From Nitrosospira sp. Nsp2 (GTDB taxonomy: Bacteria > Pseudomonadota > Gammaproteobacteria > Burkholderiales > Nitrosomonadaceae): DNA of 64,000 bases. This document shows, piece after piece, positions 56,541 through 64,000 of this stretch (position 1 is its first letter; each line of letters starts with the position of its first letter). The translations under genes were made by a program, and so were the position numbers. The DNA is taken from the NCBI RefSeq assembly GCF_003050965.1, contig NZ_QAOU01000004.1, forward strand, positions 1 through 64,000. The letters run 5' to 3'. Under the pieces are notes generated by a model, which saw only the letters and a list, made by a program, of their open reading frames with translations, had not been told where the DNA came from and made no database searches.

Positions 56541-57137
56541 ATGGATAAAACTGTTGAGTGGATCGTTAGACTGGCATGCGCTACGCTGATAGCAATGGCA
56601 ACTCTGCCCACCCATGCGCAGCTAATGCTGGCCCACGAAGGTCATCATTCAGGAGACTGCGCCATCAAAACGGGGGCTTTTCCTGTAGCCTTCAGTGCTT
56701 ATGAAAAGCCCAAGGGCGCGCTACCGCCAACTCATGCGTTTTGTGATCATGTTCCGGAACCTGGGGAATTGCATCTCACCGTTGATCTGACAGATCCGGA
56801 CTCGCGCGAGATCCCCATCGCGGTGCGTCTGGTAATGGAAGGGCATGGGGAAGGGGGGCACGAGATCGTGTCTTTGCCTGCCAAGGCATATCCGTCCGGA
56901 AGTATTACCTTTGGAGCGAATCTTGAGGATCTGGGCCAATACGCACTGTTGCTGGAGACGGAGAAAGACGGCAAGATGACTACGGCAGTGCGGATTCCGA
57001 TACACGTCGGAGGCGGAGGCGGTCACGGCAGCCATGGGGGCGGGATCGGTGTGACGGAAATAGCCCTCTTGGTAGGCGTGGCAGGCATTGGCGCCTTCCT
57101 GTGGTCGCGCAGGCGACCAAGCCCGAAGGCGTCCTAA
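56541..57137 (+). CDS. Exported His/Gly-rich protein with C-terminal membrane anchor, unknown function
   Basis: I recognise no family. The 198-residue precursor has a signal peptide (MDKTVEWIVRLACATLIAMA to THAQ), a His-rich start (MLAHEGHHSGDC), a beta-rich domain with two Cys (GDCAIK and AFCDHVPEPGELHLTVDLTD), the tail HVGGGGGHGSHGGGIG, one membrane helix and three arginines (SRRRP). It would be held on the periplasmic face. The histidines and the two Cys suggest metal (copper) binding, but this is inference. GGAGG is 6 bases before the ATG at 56541. It is divergent from nirK. Confidence 0.75.
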   Translation: MDKTVEWIVRLACATLIAMATLPTHAQLMLAHEGHHSGDCAIKTGAFPVAFSAYEKPKGALPPTHAFCDHVPEPGELHLTVDLTDPDSREIPIAVRLVMEGHGEGGHEIVSLPAKAYPSGSITFGANLEDLGQYALLLETEKDGKMTTAVRIPIHVGGGGGHGSHGGGIGVTEIALLVGVAGIGAFLWSRRRPSPKAS

Positions 57138-57281
57138 ACGTCAGTCCAGACGGGGCTGGTGATCATTTAAATCTGAGCCAGCCCAGCGGCGAGACTTATT
57201 GTGAAGTAAAGGTCCGGACCGTCCATTCTCTATAAGCAGCTGTAAGTGGATTAGCTGTAGAGAGGAACGGGTGATTGGGTA

Positions 57282-58469
57282 TTACTGAAAAATAGTTTTT
57301 CGCAACCCGGCAAAAGCCTCACTTACATAGTCGATCTGCTCACTAGTATGGGCCGCGCTCACGCTGCAACGCACCAGCGACTTCCCGTCGGGCGCGGCTG
57401 GCGGTAATATCAGGTTGACGTAAATGTCGTGTTCGAGCAGGCCCCGCCATAGCGCTAGCGCTTGCTGAGGTGTATCCAGTATGGTTGCGATAATCGGGCT
57501 GGGTTCCGGGCCGAGCTGATAGCCGAGCTCCTTTAGCCGGGTGTAAAGCTGGTGAGCGTTACTCCAGAGCTGTCGACGTAACTCTACACCTTCACGCAGC
57601 AATTTGAGTGCTGCCCGAGTCGATGCAATGGTAGCGGGCGTCGGGGAGGCAGTGAAGATGTAAGGGCGGCTGACATAGCGTAACTGATCAAGTTGGGGGT
57701 GATTGCTGACGCAATATCCTCCAATACTGCCGAGGCTTTTACTGAAAGTGCCGGTGATGAAATCGACTTCGTCAATAAGCCCGGTTTCTTCGACCAAGCC
57801 TTGCCCGATTCTGCCCAGAACGCCCAGAGAGTGGGCCTCATCCAGAAGAAGCGTACTTTTGTACGCAGTTTTTAACCTGACAATCTCCGCCAGTGGCGCT
57901 CGATCCCCCAGCATACTGTAAATACCCTCAACGATGATGAGAGTTGAGCGCGAACGATCTCCCAAACGGCGGAGGCGCTTCTCCAAATCTTGGGTATCAT
58001 TATGGCGAAACCTGATAATTTCAGCGCCACTCAAGCGGCACCCATCATAAATACTCGCATGCGAGTCGCCATCGATCAGAATGACATCCCCCGCTCCTGC
58101 GAGACCGGAGATCGTGGCCAGATTGGCTTGGTAACCGGTCGTGAAGACGATGCATGAGTGGCAGCGATAAAACTCCGCAAACTCCCGCTCTAGCGCTCGA
58201 TGCCCGGAATAGCTACCGTTCGCCATTCGAGAACCGGTGGTACCTGTGCCTTCACTATCAATCGCCTTATGAGCGGCTTCCAGGCATTGTGGCGCAAAGG
58301 TGAGTCCAAGATAGTTGTTCGTGCCCAAAAATAGTATGCGGCGATCGCCGATCTTTGCCGCCGTCGATGAATACACCTCTTCTATGGGCGTTCCAAAAAC
58401 TTCGACCCCTTCTGGCAGGAGCGCTTTTCTTGCGGCAGCAACAGCATCAAGCTTATCTAGCAGGCTCAT
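57282..58469 (-). CDS. spt: Serine palmitoyltransferase-like alpha-oxoamine synthase
   Basis: PLP enzyme of the AONS/KBL/SPT family, condensing an amino acid with an acyl thioester. The 395 residues have NNYLGLTFAPQ, the aromatic/His site DGDSHASIYDGC (His137), DEAHSLGVLG (Asp210, His213) and the PLP lysine Lys244 in ITGTFSKSLGSIGGYCV. The GTFSKSLGSIGGY form is that of serine palmitoyltransferases, whereas biotin synthases have GTFGKA and KBL has GTLGKA-like motifs. It overlaps the ACP gene by 4 bases. Neighbours support ketosphinganine synthesis from serine and an acyl-ACP. No biotin genes are near. Confidence 0.85.
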   Translation of the reverse strand: MSLLDKLDAVAAARKALLPEGVEVFGTPIEEVYSSTAAKIGDRRILFLGTNNYLGLTFAPQCLEAAHKAIDSEGTGTTGSRMANGSYSGHRALEREFAEFYRCHSCIVFTTGYQANLATISGLAGAGDVILIDGDSHASIYDGCRLSGAEIIRFRHNDTQDLEKRLRRLGDRSRSTLIIVEGIYSMLGDRAPLAEIVRLKTAYKSTLLLDEAHSLGVLGRIGQGLVEETGLIDEVDFITGTFSKSLGSIGGYCVSNHPQLDQLRYVSRPYIFTASPTPATIASTRAALKLLREGVELRRQLWSNAHQLYTRLKELGYQLGPEPSPIIATILDTPQQALALWRGLLEHDIYVNLILPPAAPDGKSLVRCSVSAAHTSEQIDYVSEAFAGLRKTIFQ

Positions 58470-58720
58470 TGTTGGGCAGATCTTATCTGATGAATCAAGT
58501 TTGTGAGTTCGTGAACAGTCTGAACATCTGCGAGAGCATTCAGGGGAACGGAAATATCGAACTCGTCTTCAATTTCCATAACGAGGTTCAAGAGCTTGAC
58601 AGAATCAATGGCAAGCTGATTAATGAGATCAGTTTCAGGTGTTATTTCAATATCAGGCGGGCAAAATTGCTTTAGATGCTCGCGCAGCTTCTGCAGAATG
58701 TCGTCGTAATTGTTTGCCAT
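58466..58720 (-). CDS. Dedicated acyl carrier protein
   Basis: The 84-residue protein is an ACP: helices around ILQKLREHLKQFC and the phosphopantetheine site DLINQLAIDSVKLLNLVMEI (Ser40), then FDISVPLNALADVQTVHELTNLI. The site reads IDSVKLL rather than DSLD, as in specialised ACPs. It lies between the epimerase and the SPT-like gene and would present the acyl chain loaded by the AMP-ligase. Confidence 0.93.
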   Translation of the reverse strand: MANNYDDILQKLREHLKQFCPPDIEITPETDLINQLAIDSVKLLNLVMEIEDEFDISVPLNALADVQTVHELTNLIHQIRSAQQ

Positions 58721-58750
58721 GAATGAATCCCAACTAATTGCGTTTTAGAA

Positions 58751-59665
58751 CTATATTGCCTGAGATAAGGCATCGCGCAACCGGACACGCGGATGCCAAT
58801 CAGGAAGCGCACGAGTTAGCGGAGTGATATTGCACACCCAGTCCGGATGTTGCAGTTCTCTCACTTTTCCAGGGGTTAGCATTGGCGAATAACGGAGAAA
58901 GCGGGCCGCCCATAAATTAATGTTTGCTACCAGCGAGACAAGTGACGCAGGCAGAAAAACGCAGCGTACCGGACGGCCCCAAACCTCCTGGGCAATAGCC
59001 GCCACGGATTTGCCGTCATAACCCCCTGGCATTCCATCGTCAAGCTCGTACACGCCCTGGACGGGAACGGGGCTTGAAAGCCAGCACAGCACAGCCGCAA
59101 CCAGGTCGCTCACGTGCAATAATCCGAAACGCATCGCTGGCTTTCCAACCATGGGCAACACCCCAAGGCGGGTCGCCTTGAATAAAGGCTTCATTTCCCT
59201 ATCACCCGGACCATAGACAGCAGTCGGACGAAAAATCGTAAACGGAAGGGACGGCGAGTGGTTGACGACCAATAGCTCAGCCATGCGCTTGCTGGTCGCA
59301 TACCAGGAGAGTTCGGGATTTCGGGCAGCTAAGGAAGAGATAAGGAGAAAGCGGGGCGGCGTAGTTTGCTGAGCGGAAGCGCGCAAGAGATTACCCGTGC
59401 CTTCAACATTGGTATGGATAAAATCTTCAAGCGACCTTCCCTTAACCTGGCCAGCGCAATGTACAACGGCGAACACATCCTTGACCAGCCTACTCAGTGC
59501 ATCAGAATTATTCAGGTCGCCTTCTATCCATTGCGTGGATTCATCATCTGCCTGAGGATACCTTGTAAGGGCCTTGATTTTCCATCCTTGCTCGATCAAG
59601 GACTGTAACAACGCACGACCAATAAAGCCGGTGGCACCGGTTACTGCCACCCATGACCCAGACAT
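58751..59665 (-). CDS. NAD(P)-dependent epimerase-family reductase (CerR-like candidate)
   Basis: Extended SDR protein of 304 residues: VAVTGATGFIGRALLQSLIEQG at the start, FAVVHCAGQVKG, SSLAARNPELSWYATSKRMAELLV (catalytic Tyr and Lys), and TIFRPTAVYGPGDREMKPLF. The ATG at 59665 is used because it starts the Rossmann fold and follows the ligase stop by 7 bases. In known bacterial ceramide operons an epimerase-family protein reduces the keto group; this one is the natural candidate. A sugar epimerase is the alternative. Confidence 0.88.
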   Translation of the reverse strand: MSGSWVAVTGATGFIGRALLQSLIEQGWKIKALTRYPQADDESTQWIEGDLNNSDALSRLVKDVFAVVHCAGQVKGRSLEDFIHTNVEGTGNLLRASAQQTTPPRFLLISSLAARNPELSWYATSKRMAELLVVNHSPSLPFTIFRPTAVYGPGDREMKPLFKATRLGVLPMVGKPAMRFGLLHVSDLVAAVLCWLSSPVPVQGVYELDDGMPGGYDGKSVAAIAQEVWGRPVRCVFLPASLVSLVANINLWAARFLRYSPMLTPGKVRELQHPDWVCNITPLTRALPDWHPRVRLRDALSQAI

Positions 59666-59672
59666 ATCCCCG

Positions 59673-61499
59673 CTATTTGTCCCCAGACTCGGCTGATAGC
59701 TGGTCTGCCAAATTGGTCCGCTGTATAAAACCTTGGCGGGCTGCAAAACGCGATAGCTTTCCGGATGAAGTCCGCGGCAACGTGTGCGGAGGCACTAATT
59801 CAACCAGGCAATTAACCCCGAATGCCATATAAACGAGCCGCTGCAAGCGACCGGTAAGGGACTGTCTATCTGTTACAGATGTAAGACGGCACTCGATGAC
59901 CAAAACGATTGTTGTAATATCGTTCGCATCGGTTATACCAAAGGCAGAGGCTTCCCGAGTCCTAACTTCAGGTTGTTGTTCCGCGAGTTCTTCGATGTCT
60001 TGGGCGCGAATATTGCGCCCATTAACGATAATAACGTCCGTACGACGCCCCGTAACGTATAGATCACCCTCGAACACGAACCCCAGATCACCGGTATCCA
60101 GCCAATTGCCAGGCTTTAACGTCTTCTGGGTATCTTCCGGGTTATTATAGTAACCCGTCATGATACTGCTGCCTTGCACCAGTACGCTCCCTACCCTGAG
60201 ATCCGACAACTCCAGGCCCGCATCGTCAACCACTTTCACAGTGTGCCCAGGCAAGGGGCGTCCACAGTTGACGAACTCGCTAAATTTTCGTCCCTCTGCT
60301 TGTAGCCGAACCGCCATTTTTTTGTCAACTAGCGTCCCGGCATCAACACGCAAACTATCAAAACCCTCACCGACTTGAGAAAAAGTTACTGCGAGCGTTG
60401 ATTCAGCCAATCCATAGCACGGAAGAAAAGCGCGTGCATCGAACCCGGCGGGTGCAAATTTTTCTGCAAAATTTCGCAAGGTATCAGGGCGAATCATCTC
60501 GGCGCCTACCCCTGCCGCACGCCAACTACTAAGGTCAAGATCTTCCAAATCCGAATCACGAACGCGCAACGTGCAAAGCTTGAGGCCAAAAGGCTGGCTA
60601 AACGCGACGGTTGCACGATTTCGGCTAATCAGCCGCAGCCATTGCAGAGGTCTGATCGCAAAATCCCGGGTGGCCAGATAGTCGACCGAGACTTGGGCAA
60701 CCATCGGCGCCATCACCATGCCGACCAATCCCATATCGTGATAAAAAGGCAACCACGACGCGCACCGGTCGCCGGAATGTATCTCCAATCCATGACGGAC
60801 AATTCCCTGGAGATTGCTCATCAAGGCGCGCTCCGTAATGACCACTCCGCGCGGAAGACGTGTGCTCCCCGACGTAAATTGCAGATACGCGATTTCGTCA
60901 GGAACGTTTGACTCTAACGCTACATCGGGAACCGAAAAATCCTCGAGCTGTTCTGGCGTGCCGAACCAGCGCAATAGTTGCGATCCTTCAGCAGCCTCTT
61001 GCAAAAAGCCAATGTAGTCGGTATTAGCTACGGCCGCACTTGCTTGGCCAGCCTCTAGCATTCCCCGAAGTTGTTGAACATATACGGCATGACTACCAAG
61101 GTTGACTGGTACGGGCATCGCATAAGGAATCAACCCTGCATAACGGCAGGCGAAAAACAACTCGACAAATTCCGGGCTTGTATCGGCGATAATAGCCACC
61201 CGCTCACCGCGCGCAAGTCCAAGCCCACTAAGGCGCTGGGCGGAGGTACGGGCATTTTGCCGTAGGGCGTGGTAAGGGAGGACTGAACGCAGGTTGCCTT
61301 TGGCATCGTAAAAGTTATACCCAGCGGTCCCGGACGCAGCGTATTCCAACGCAGCGGTCAGTGTGTCGAAGTCAGCTAATCTCTGAACCTGGGTGTTATA
61401 CGTTGGCGTTGGCGTTAGCGATATGTCTGATTCGCTTGATAATCGAGGGTTAAACGCTTGCGGTAGCGGAGCGTTCAACTTCGCTATTGTTGAACTCAA
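59673..61499 (-). CDS. Fatty acyl-AMP ligase / acyl-ACP synthetase
   Basis: The 608-residue protein of the ANL superfamily is FAAL-like. It has YLQFTSGSTRLPRGVVITERAL, ASWLPFYHDMGLVGMVMAPM, LPCYGLAESTLAVTFS, NWLDTGDLGFVFEGDLYVTGR and the late lysine motif PRTSSGKLSRF. The typical FAAL insertion (residues about 360-400) appears present. It would activate a fatty acid and load it on the ACP two genes downstream. I place the start at the TTG at 61499: GGAGGGG lies 6 bases upstream, whereas the ATG at 61532 has no ribosome site. It is the first gene of the operon. Confidence 0.88.
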   Translation of the reverse strand: MSSTIAKLNAPLPQAFNPRLSSESDISLTPTPTYNTQVQRLADFDTLTAALEYAASGTAGYNFYDAKGNLRSVLPYHALRQNARTSAQRLSGLGLARGERVAIIADTSPEFVELFFACRYAGLIPYAMPVPVNLGSHAVYVQQLRGMLEAGQASAAVANTDYIGFLQEAAEGSQLLRWFGTPEQLEDFSVPDVALESNVPDEIAYLQFTSGSTRLPRGVVITERALMSNLQGIVRHGLEIHSGDRCASWLPFYHDMGLVGMVMAPMVAQVSVDYLATRDFAIRPLQWLRLISRNRATVAFSQPFGLKLCTLRVRDSDLEDLDLSSWRAAGVGAEMIRPDTLRNFAEKFAPAGFDARAFLPCYGLAESTLAVTFSQVGEGFDSLRVDAGTLVDKKMAVRLQAEGRKFSEFVNCGRPLPGHTVKVVDDAGLELSDLRVGSVLVQGSSIMTGYYNNPEDTQKTLKPGNWLDTGDLGFVFEGDLYVTGRRTDVIIVNGRNIRAQDIEELAEQQPEVRTREASAFGITDANDITTIVLVIECRLTSVTDRQSLTGRLQRLVYMAFGVNCLVELVPPHTLPRTSSGKLSRFAARQGFIQRTNLADQLSAESGDK

Positions 61500-61535
61500 G
61501 GTCTTCCCCTCCAAATTAATCGTACTAGTCATCTT

Positions 61536-61561
61536 TTTATAATGTAAAGGATTCCGGTCAA
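61536..61561 (-). promoter_or_regulatory. Weak promoter candidate of the lipid operon
   Basis: On the minus strand TTGACC (61561-61556) is followed by TATAAA (61541-61536) with only 14 bases between. With a start near 61528 the leader would be about 30 nt and would include the GGAGGGG site. The short spacer makes this weak or activator-dependent. Confidence 0.3.
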
Positions 61562-61664
61562 ACCAATATTAATTCTGGTCGCAATCATTACCGCTTGGCT
61601 CGAAATGCCTGGAGTGAGAAAAACCAGACTCGGAAAACAATAAAAGTAATTAACTAATTATCAT

Positions 61665-61687
61665 CGAGCTAATATTACATTAGCTCG
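61665..61687. promoter_or_regulatory. Palindrome upstream of the lipid operon
   Basis: CGAGCTAAT-ATTAC-ATTAGCTCG is a perfect 9-base-pair inverted repeat, about 165 bases upstream of the ligase start. It could be an operator for a dimeric regulator or an RNA hairpin. No regulator gene is adjacent. Confidence 0.35.
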
Positions 61688-62158
61688 CACGTTGGCAACA
61701 CAACATCATGCGCATGCCCATATCCAAGCTAAGTCCCTGAAAATAGCAGGTTTCCACCGACAGAAAATGACAATGAAATGACCGGGAGACTCTTCCTTAC
61801 GGCTTGCATGGGCGACAGGTTCCATTCTGTACGAGTTGTGAGCCAATATAAAGAAATTTTGGAGAACGAGTTAGAAATGTGTGGCTTTTTTGCAACAGTT
61901 ACTAATTCACCTATTGCTGGTTTGCGCGGCGGGATATTTCCGGCTGAGTTTCAGCTTTGCGCCGGTGTCTTTAACGCCTTCGCATCCCCTTGCTTCCTTT
62001 TATTAGTGAAGGTTCTTTCGCTGGGATATTTGTTCGAGAGAACGCGGAATTAAATTACGCAATCCTCTATGGAGTTACTGCTGGGGATGGGCTTCCCCAG
62101 CGAGAGTGCCAAGGGTTGGCACATGAGTGCCGGTATGAGAGGCTTGTTCAGTAATGAC
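61688..62158. other. Intergenic region with no supported gene
   Basis: About 470 bases. A 91-codon frame at 61778-62053 has no ribosome site and no likeness to any family I know, so I do not call it. Confidence 0.45.
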
Positions 62159-62503
62159 CTAAGCTTCCAGCCATGCCTTCGCATCTGCGTAGTTGCTGAA
62201 GACTCTGATGTCTGCATCAACAAACAGATTGAAGACCCATGCAGCCCAGGCCCGCCACTGATTATCGGTAATGATCGCAATCCGCCTGAAATCGTTGCCG
62301 TGCTCGCGAATAAATTTGATATCTTCCCATGCGACATCGACGGTGTAGTCCAGCATGTCGCGCCAATCAAACAGTACATCCACTTTGCTGTCCACACGGG
62401 ATTTGTAGAGCACCTGCTCTTCGAATTCCTTAAAATCTGCCAAAGTGAATTCACCAAAAACAGCAACGCTGATCAGATTGTCGGCTTCTTGAATGGTAAT
62501 CAT
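62159..62503 (-). CDS. SpoIIAA-like (STAS-related) protein
   Basis: The 114-residue soluble protein has the SpoIIAA-like pattern: MITIQEADNLISVAVFGEFTLADFKEFEEQ, VDVLFDWRDMLDYTVDVAWEDIKFIREHG, and IAIITDNQWRAWAAWVFNLFVDADIRVFSNYADAKAWL. These proteins resemble anti-sigma antagonists and lipid-binding CRAL-TRIO-like folds; no function is known for this branch. It lies 40 bases after the Rieske gene on the same strand. Confidence 0.8.
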   Translation of the reverse strand: MITIQEADNLISVAVFGEFTLADFKEFEEQVLYKSRVDSKVDVLFDWRDMLDYTVDVAWEDIKFIREHGNDFRRIAIITDNQWRAWAAWVFNLFVDADIRVFSNYADAKAWLEA

Positions 62504-62543
62504 GGATCAATCTCAACGAGGGTACATGGGCCAATTATTACCA

Positions 62544-63644
62544 CTACAAAAGATGGGGGTCGATTTCACGTCTCAGAAATTCGTGAAAGTGTACCATGCC
62601 ATCTTCCATCGGTGACTGATACGGACCTGTTTCGCTCATTCCCTGTTCATGCAGGGCGCGGCGTCCCTCACTCATCTGCCTGCAGATTTCATCATCTTCG
62701 ACGGCTGTTTCATGATAGGCGGCCTGTTCCGCCTCGATGAATTCCCGCTCAAACAAAGCGATCTCTTCTGGATAATAAAATTCCACTACATTAACGCACT
62801 GCTCTGTTCCAGCCGGATGCAGCGTGCTGATAATCAGCACATGAGGATACCATTCAAGCATGACGTTAGGATAATAAAGCATCCATATCGCACCCTGCCG
62901 CGGCACCTCTCCTGCCGTCTGGCGCAGGAGTTGCTCCTGCCACTTCGCATAGACCGCTGTACCAGGGCGTGTGAGACCATGATTGACGCCGACGGTCTGG
63001 ACGTTGTACCACTCGCCAAATTCCCATCTCAGTTCGGCGGTATTGACGAAGTTCCCCAAACCGGGGTGGTAGGGTTCAACGTGGTAATCTTCCAGATACA
63101 CTTCAATAAACGTTTTCCAGTTGCAGGCATATTGTTCCACCTGCACTCGTTCTAGGACGTGGCCTGAAAAATCAAAATCCTTCAGAACGCCTAGCTGTCC
63201 CAGATCGCGCGCGACATTCCGCTTTCCCCCGAACAGGAGCCCGTTCCAGTTTTGCAACGGTGTAGTGCCGAGATTAAGGCAGGGATTTTGCGCAAAGTGG
63301 GGCGCACCCAGCAGTTTGCCGGTCAAATCATAAGTCCAGCGGTGTATCGGACAAACGATGTTCCTGGTATTGCCCCGCCCTTTCAGGAGCAAAGATTGCC
63401 GATGGCGGCAAACATTAGACAATAGTTCGATACCATCATGGTTACGGACCAGCATCTTGGCGTGACTCATCCATTCCGGGACGTAGTAATCGCCGATATT
63501 AGGGACCATAATCTCGTGTCCGATATAGCCCGGACCGGCGTCAAACAAGATGCGTTTTTCTAAATCGAGAATATCGGAATCGAGATACCAGCCGACGGGA
63601 AGTTGCGTGGGTGTCGATTGGGAGAGATCAACTAAGTGGGACAT
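62544..63644 (-). CDS. Rieske-type aromatic-ring-hydroxylating oxygenase, alpha subunit
   Basis: The 366-residue protein has the Rieske 2Fe-2S site CRHRQSLLLKGRGNTRNIVCPIH (CXH...CX2H) and a catalytic domain with the mononuclear iron histidines in VYLEDYHVEPYHPGLG. It lacks a nearby beta subunit or reductase gene. The position next to xseB is shared with other Betaproteobacteria, where the substrate is not known to me. Confidence 0.88.
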   Translation of the reverse strand: MSHLVDLSQSTPTQLPVGWYLDSDILDLEKRILFDAGPGYIGHEIMVPNIGDYYVPEWMSHAKMLVRNHDGIELLSNVCRHRQSLLLKGRGNTRNIVCPIHRWTYDLTGKLLGAPHFAQNPCLNLGTTPLQNWNGLLFGGKRNVARDLGQLGVLKDFDFSGHVLERVQVEQYACNWKTFIEVYLEDYHVEPYHPGLGNFVNTAELRWEFGEWYNVQTVGVNHGLTRPGTAVYAKWQEQLLRQTAGEVPRQGAIWMLYYPNVMLEWYPHVLIISTLHPAGTEQCVNVVEFYYPEEIALFEREFIEAEQAAYHETAVEDDEICRQMSEGRRALHEQGMSETGPYQSPMEDGMVHFHEFLRREIDPHLL

Positions 63645-63869
63645 ATCGATACGTAAGACCTTTCGAGGGGCAAAAAAGACAGTTGATATACGAAAAGCCT
63701 CAAGAAGTGCAATAAGCTTAGCAGAAACAGCACGCTCTCTTTCCTGGAAAGCCTATAATCCCGACTAGGAGGGTCGGGTTAAGGGAAAGTTTCATGGATT
63801 TAATTGACCTATACCAGCTAATTGCGTTATTTTTGCAGTTTCCCGGCAATTCACGTCTTTCGTAACATC

Positions 63870-64000
63870 ATGCTTATCATGACAAACCCCTCCAACGGCG
63901 TCAAATTTTTGCCTCCGGCGAGCTTTGAGGCCGCCTTGACGGAACTTGAAAGTATCGTGGGCGAAATGGAAGCAGGACAATTGCCACTGGAAGATTCGCT
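63870..64000 (+). CDS. xseB: Exodeoxyribonuclease VII small subunit, N-terminal fragment
   Basis: The first 40 or so codons are visible. LPPASFEAALTELESIVGEMEAGQLPLEDSL is the XseB helical hairpin start. ATG codons at 63870 and 63879 are both in frame; the second gives the more usual N-terminus. No good ribosome site is seen. The gene runs off the right edge; ispA and dxs often follow. Confidence 0.9.
   Translation, partial: MLIMTNPSNGVKFLPPASFEAALTELESIVGEMEAGQLPLEDS

Noticed and set aside
61778-62053. 91-codon frame between the lipid operon and the SpoIIAA-like gene
   Set aside because: No ribosome site and no coding-like pattern; treated as chance.

Overview
The window reads as a piece of a betaproteobacterial ammonia oxidiser, most likely Nitrosospira. 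The minus strand at the left edge carries the first 31 codons of amoC. A cytochrome P460, a copper nitrite reductase (nirK) that does not sit in an ncgABC-type operon, and a SmbP-like metal-binding protein lie further in. The housekeeping gene orders (lolA-rarA-serS, coxB-coxA-cox11-coxC-surf1-cyoE-sco, gshA-gshB-EIIA-HPr-ptsI, metX-metW-ampG) are typical of Betaproteobacteria. The genus is an inference from gene content, not from a search.

Layout: 1-95 amoC start; 0.6-4.7 kb lolA, rarA, serS and a helical protein of unknown function; 4.9-6.3 kb a thioredoxin-fold protein and cytochrome P460; 6.3-7.4 kb a long leader; 7.4-15.1 kb an A1-type, caa3-like cytochrome c oxidase with its assembly factors; 15.1-18.8 kb a GlcD-like flavoprotein, a BON lipoprotein, yraN and rsmI; 18.8-23.8 kb an IS3-type relic, smbP, a beta-barrel porin and small envelope genes; 23.9-26.4 kb a large epimerase/VKOR/SPW fusion gene broken by six lesions; 26.6-34.8 kb PRC-barrel protein, kup, fadL, tRNA-Arg, cytochrome c5, apaH and a PlsC-type acyltransferase; 35.0-41.4 kb a glycine-cleavage operon behind a tandem glycine riboswitch, with tpx between the two gcvP halves and a PfkB kinase at the end; 41.6-50.4 kb a DamX-like protein, a broken gshA, gshB, a membrane-permease-free PTS and metXW; 50.4-54.8 kb ampG, xthA, pyrE, a LEA-type lipoprotein and rnpB; 54.8-57.1 kb nirK and a His/Gly-rich membrane-anchored protein; 57.3-61.5 kb a four-gene acyl-AMP ligase / epimerase / ACP / serine palmitoyltransferase-like operon; 62.2-64.0 kb a SpoIIAA-like protein, a Rieske oxygenase and the start of xseB.

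The part most worth following up is the 57.3-61.5 kb operon, which looks like the core of a bacterial sphingolipid (ceramide) pathway. Other notable points are a 171-bp element with 16-bp terminal inverted repeats just upstream of nirK, a gshA gene with three lesions all in simple-sequence tracts next to an intact gshB, a 26-codon membrane-peptide ORF in the leader of the cytochrome oxidase operon, and thiol peroxidase embedded in the glycine-cleavage operon.
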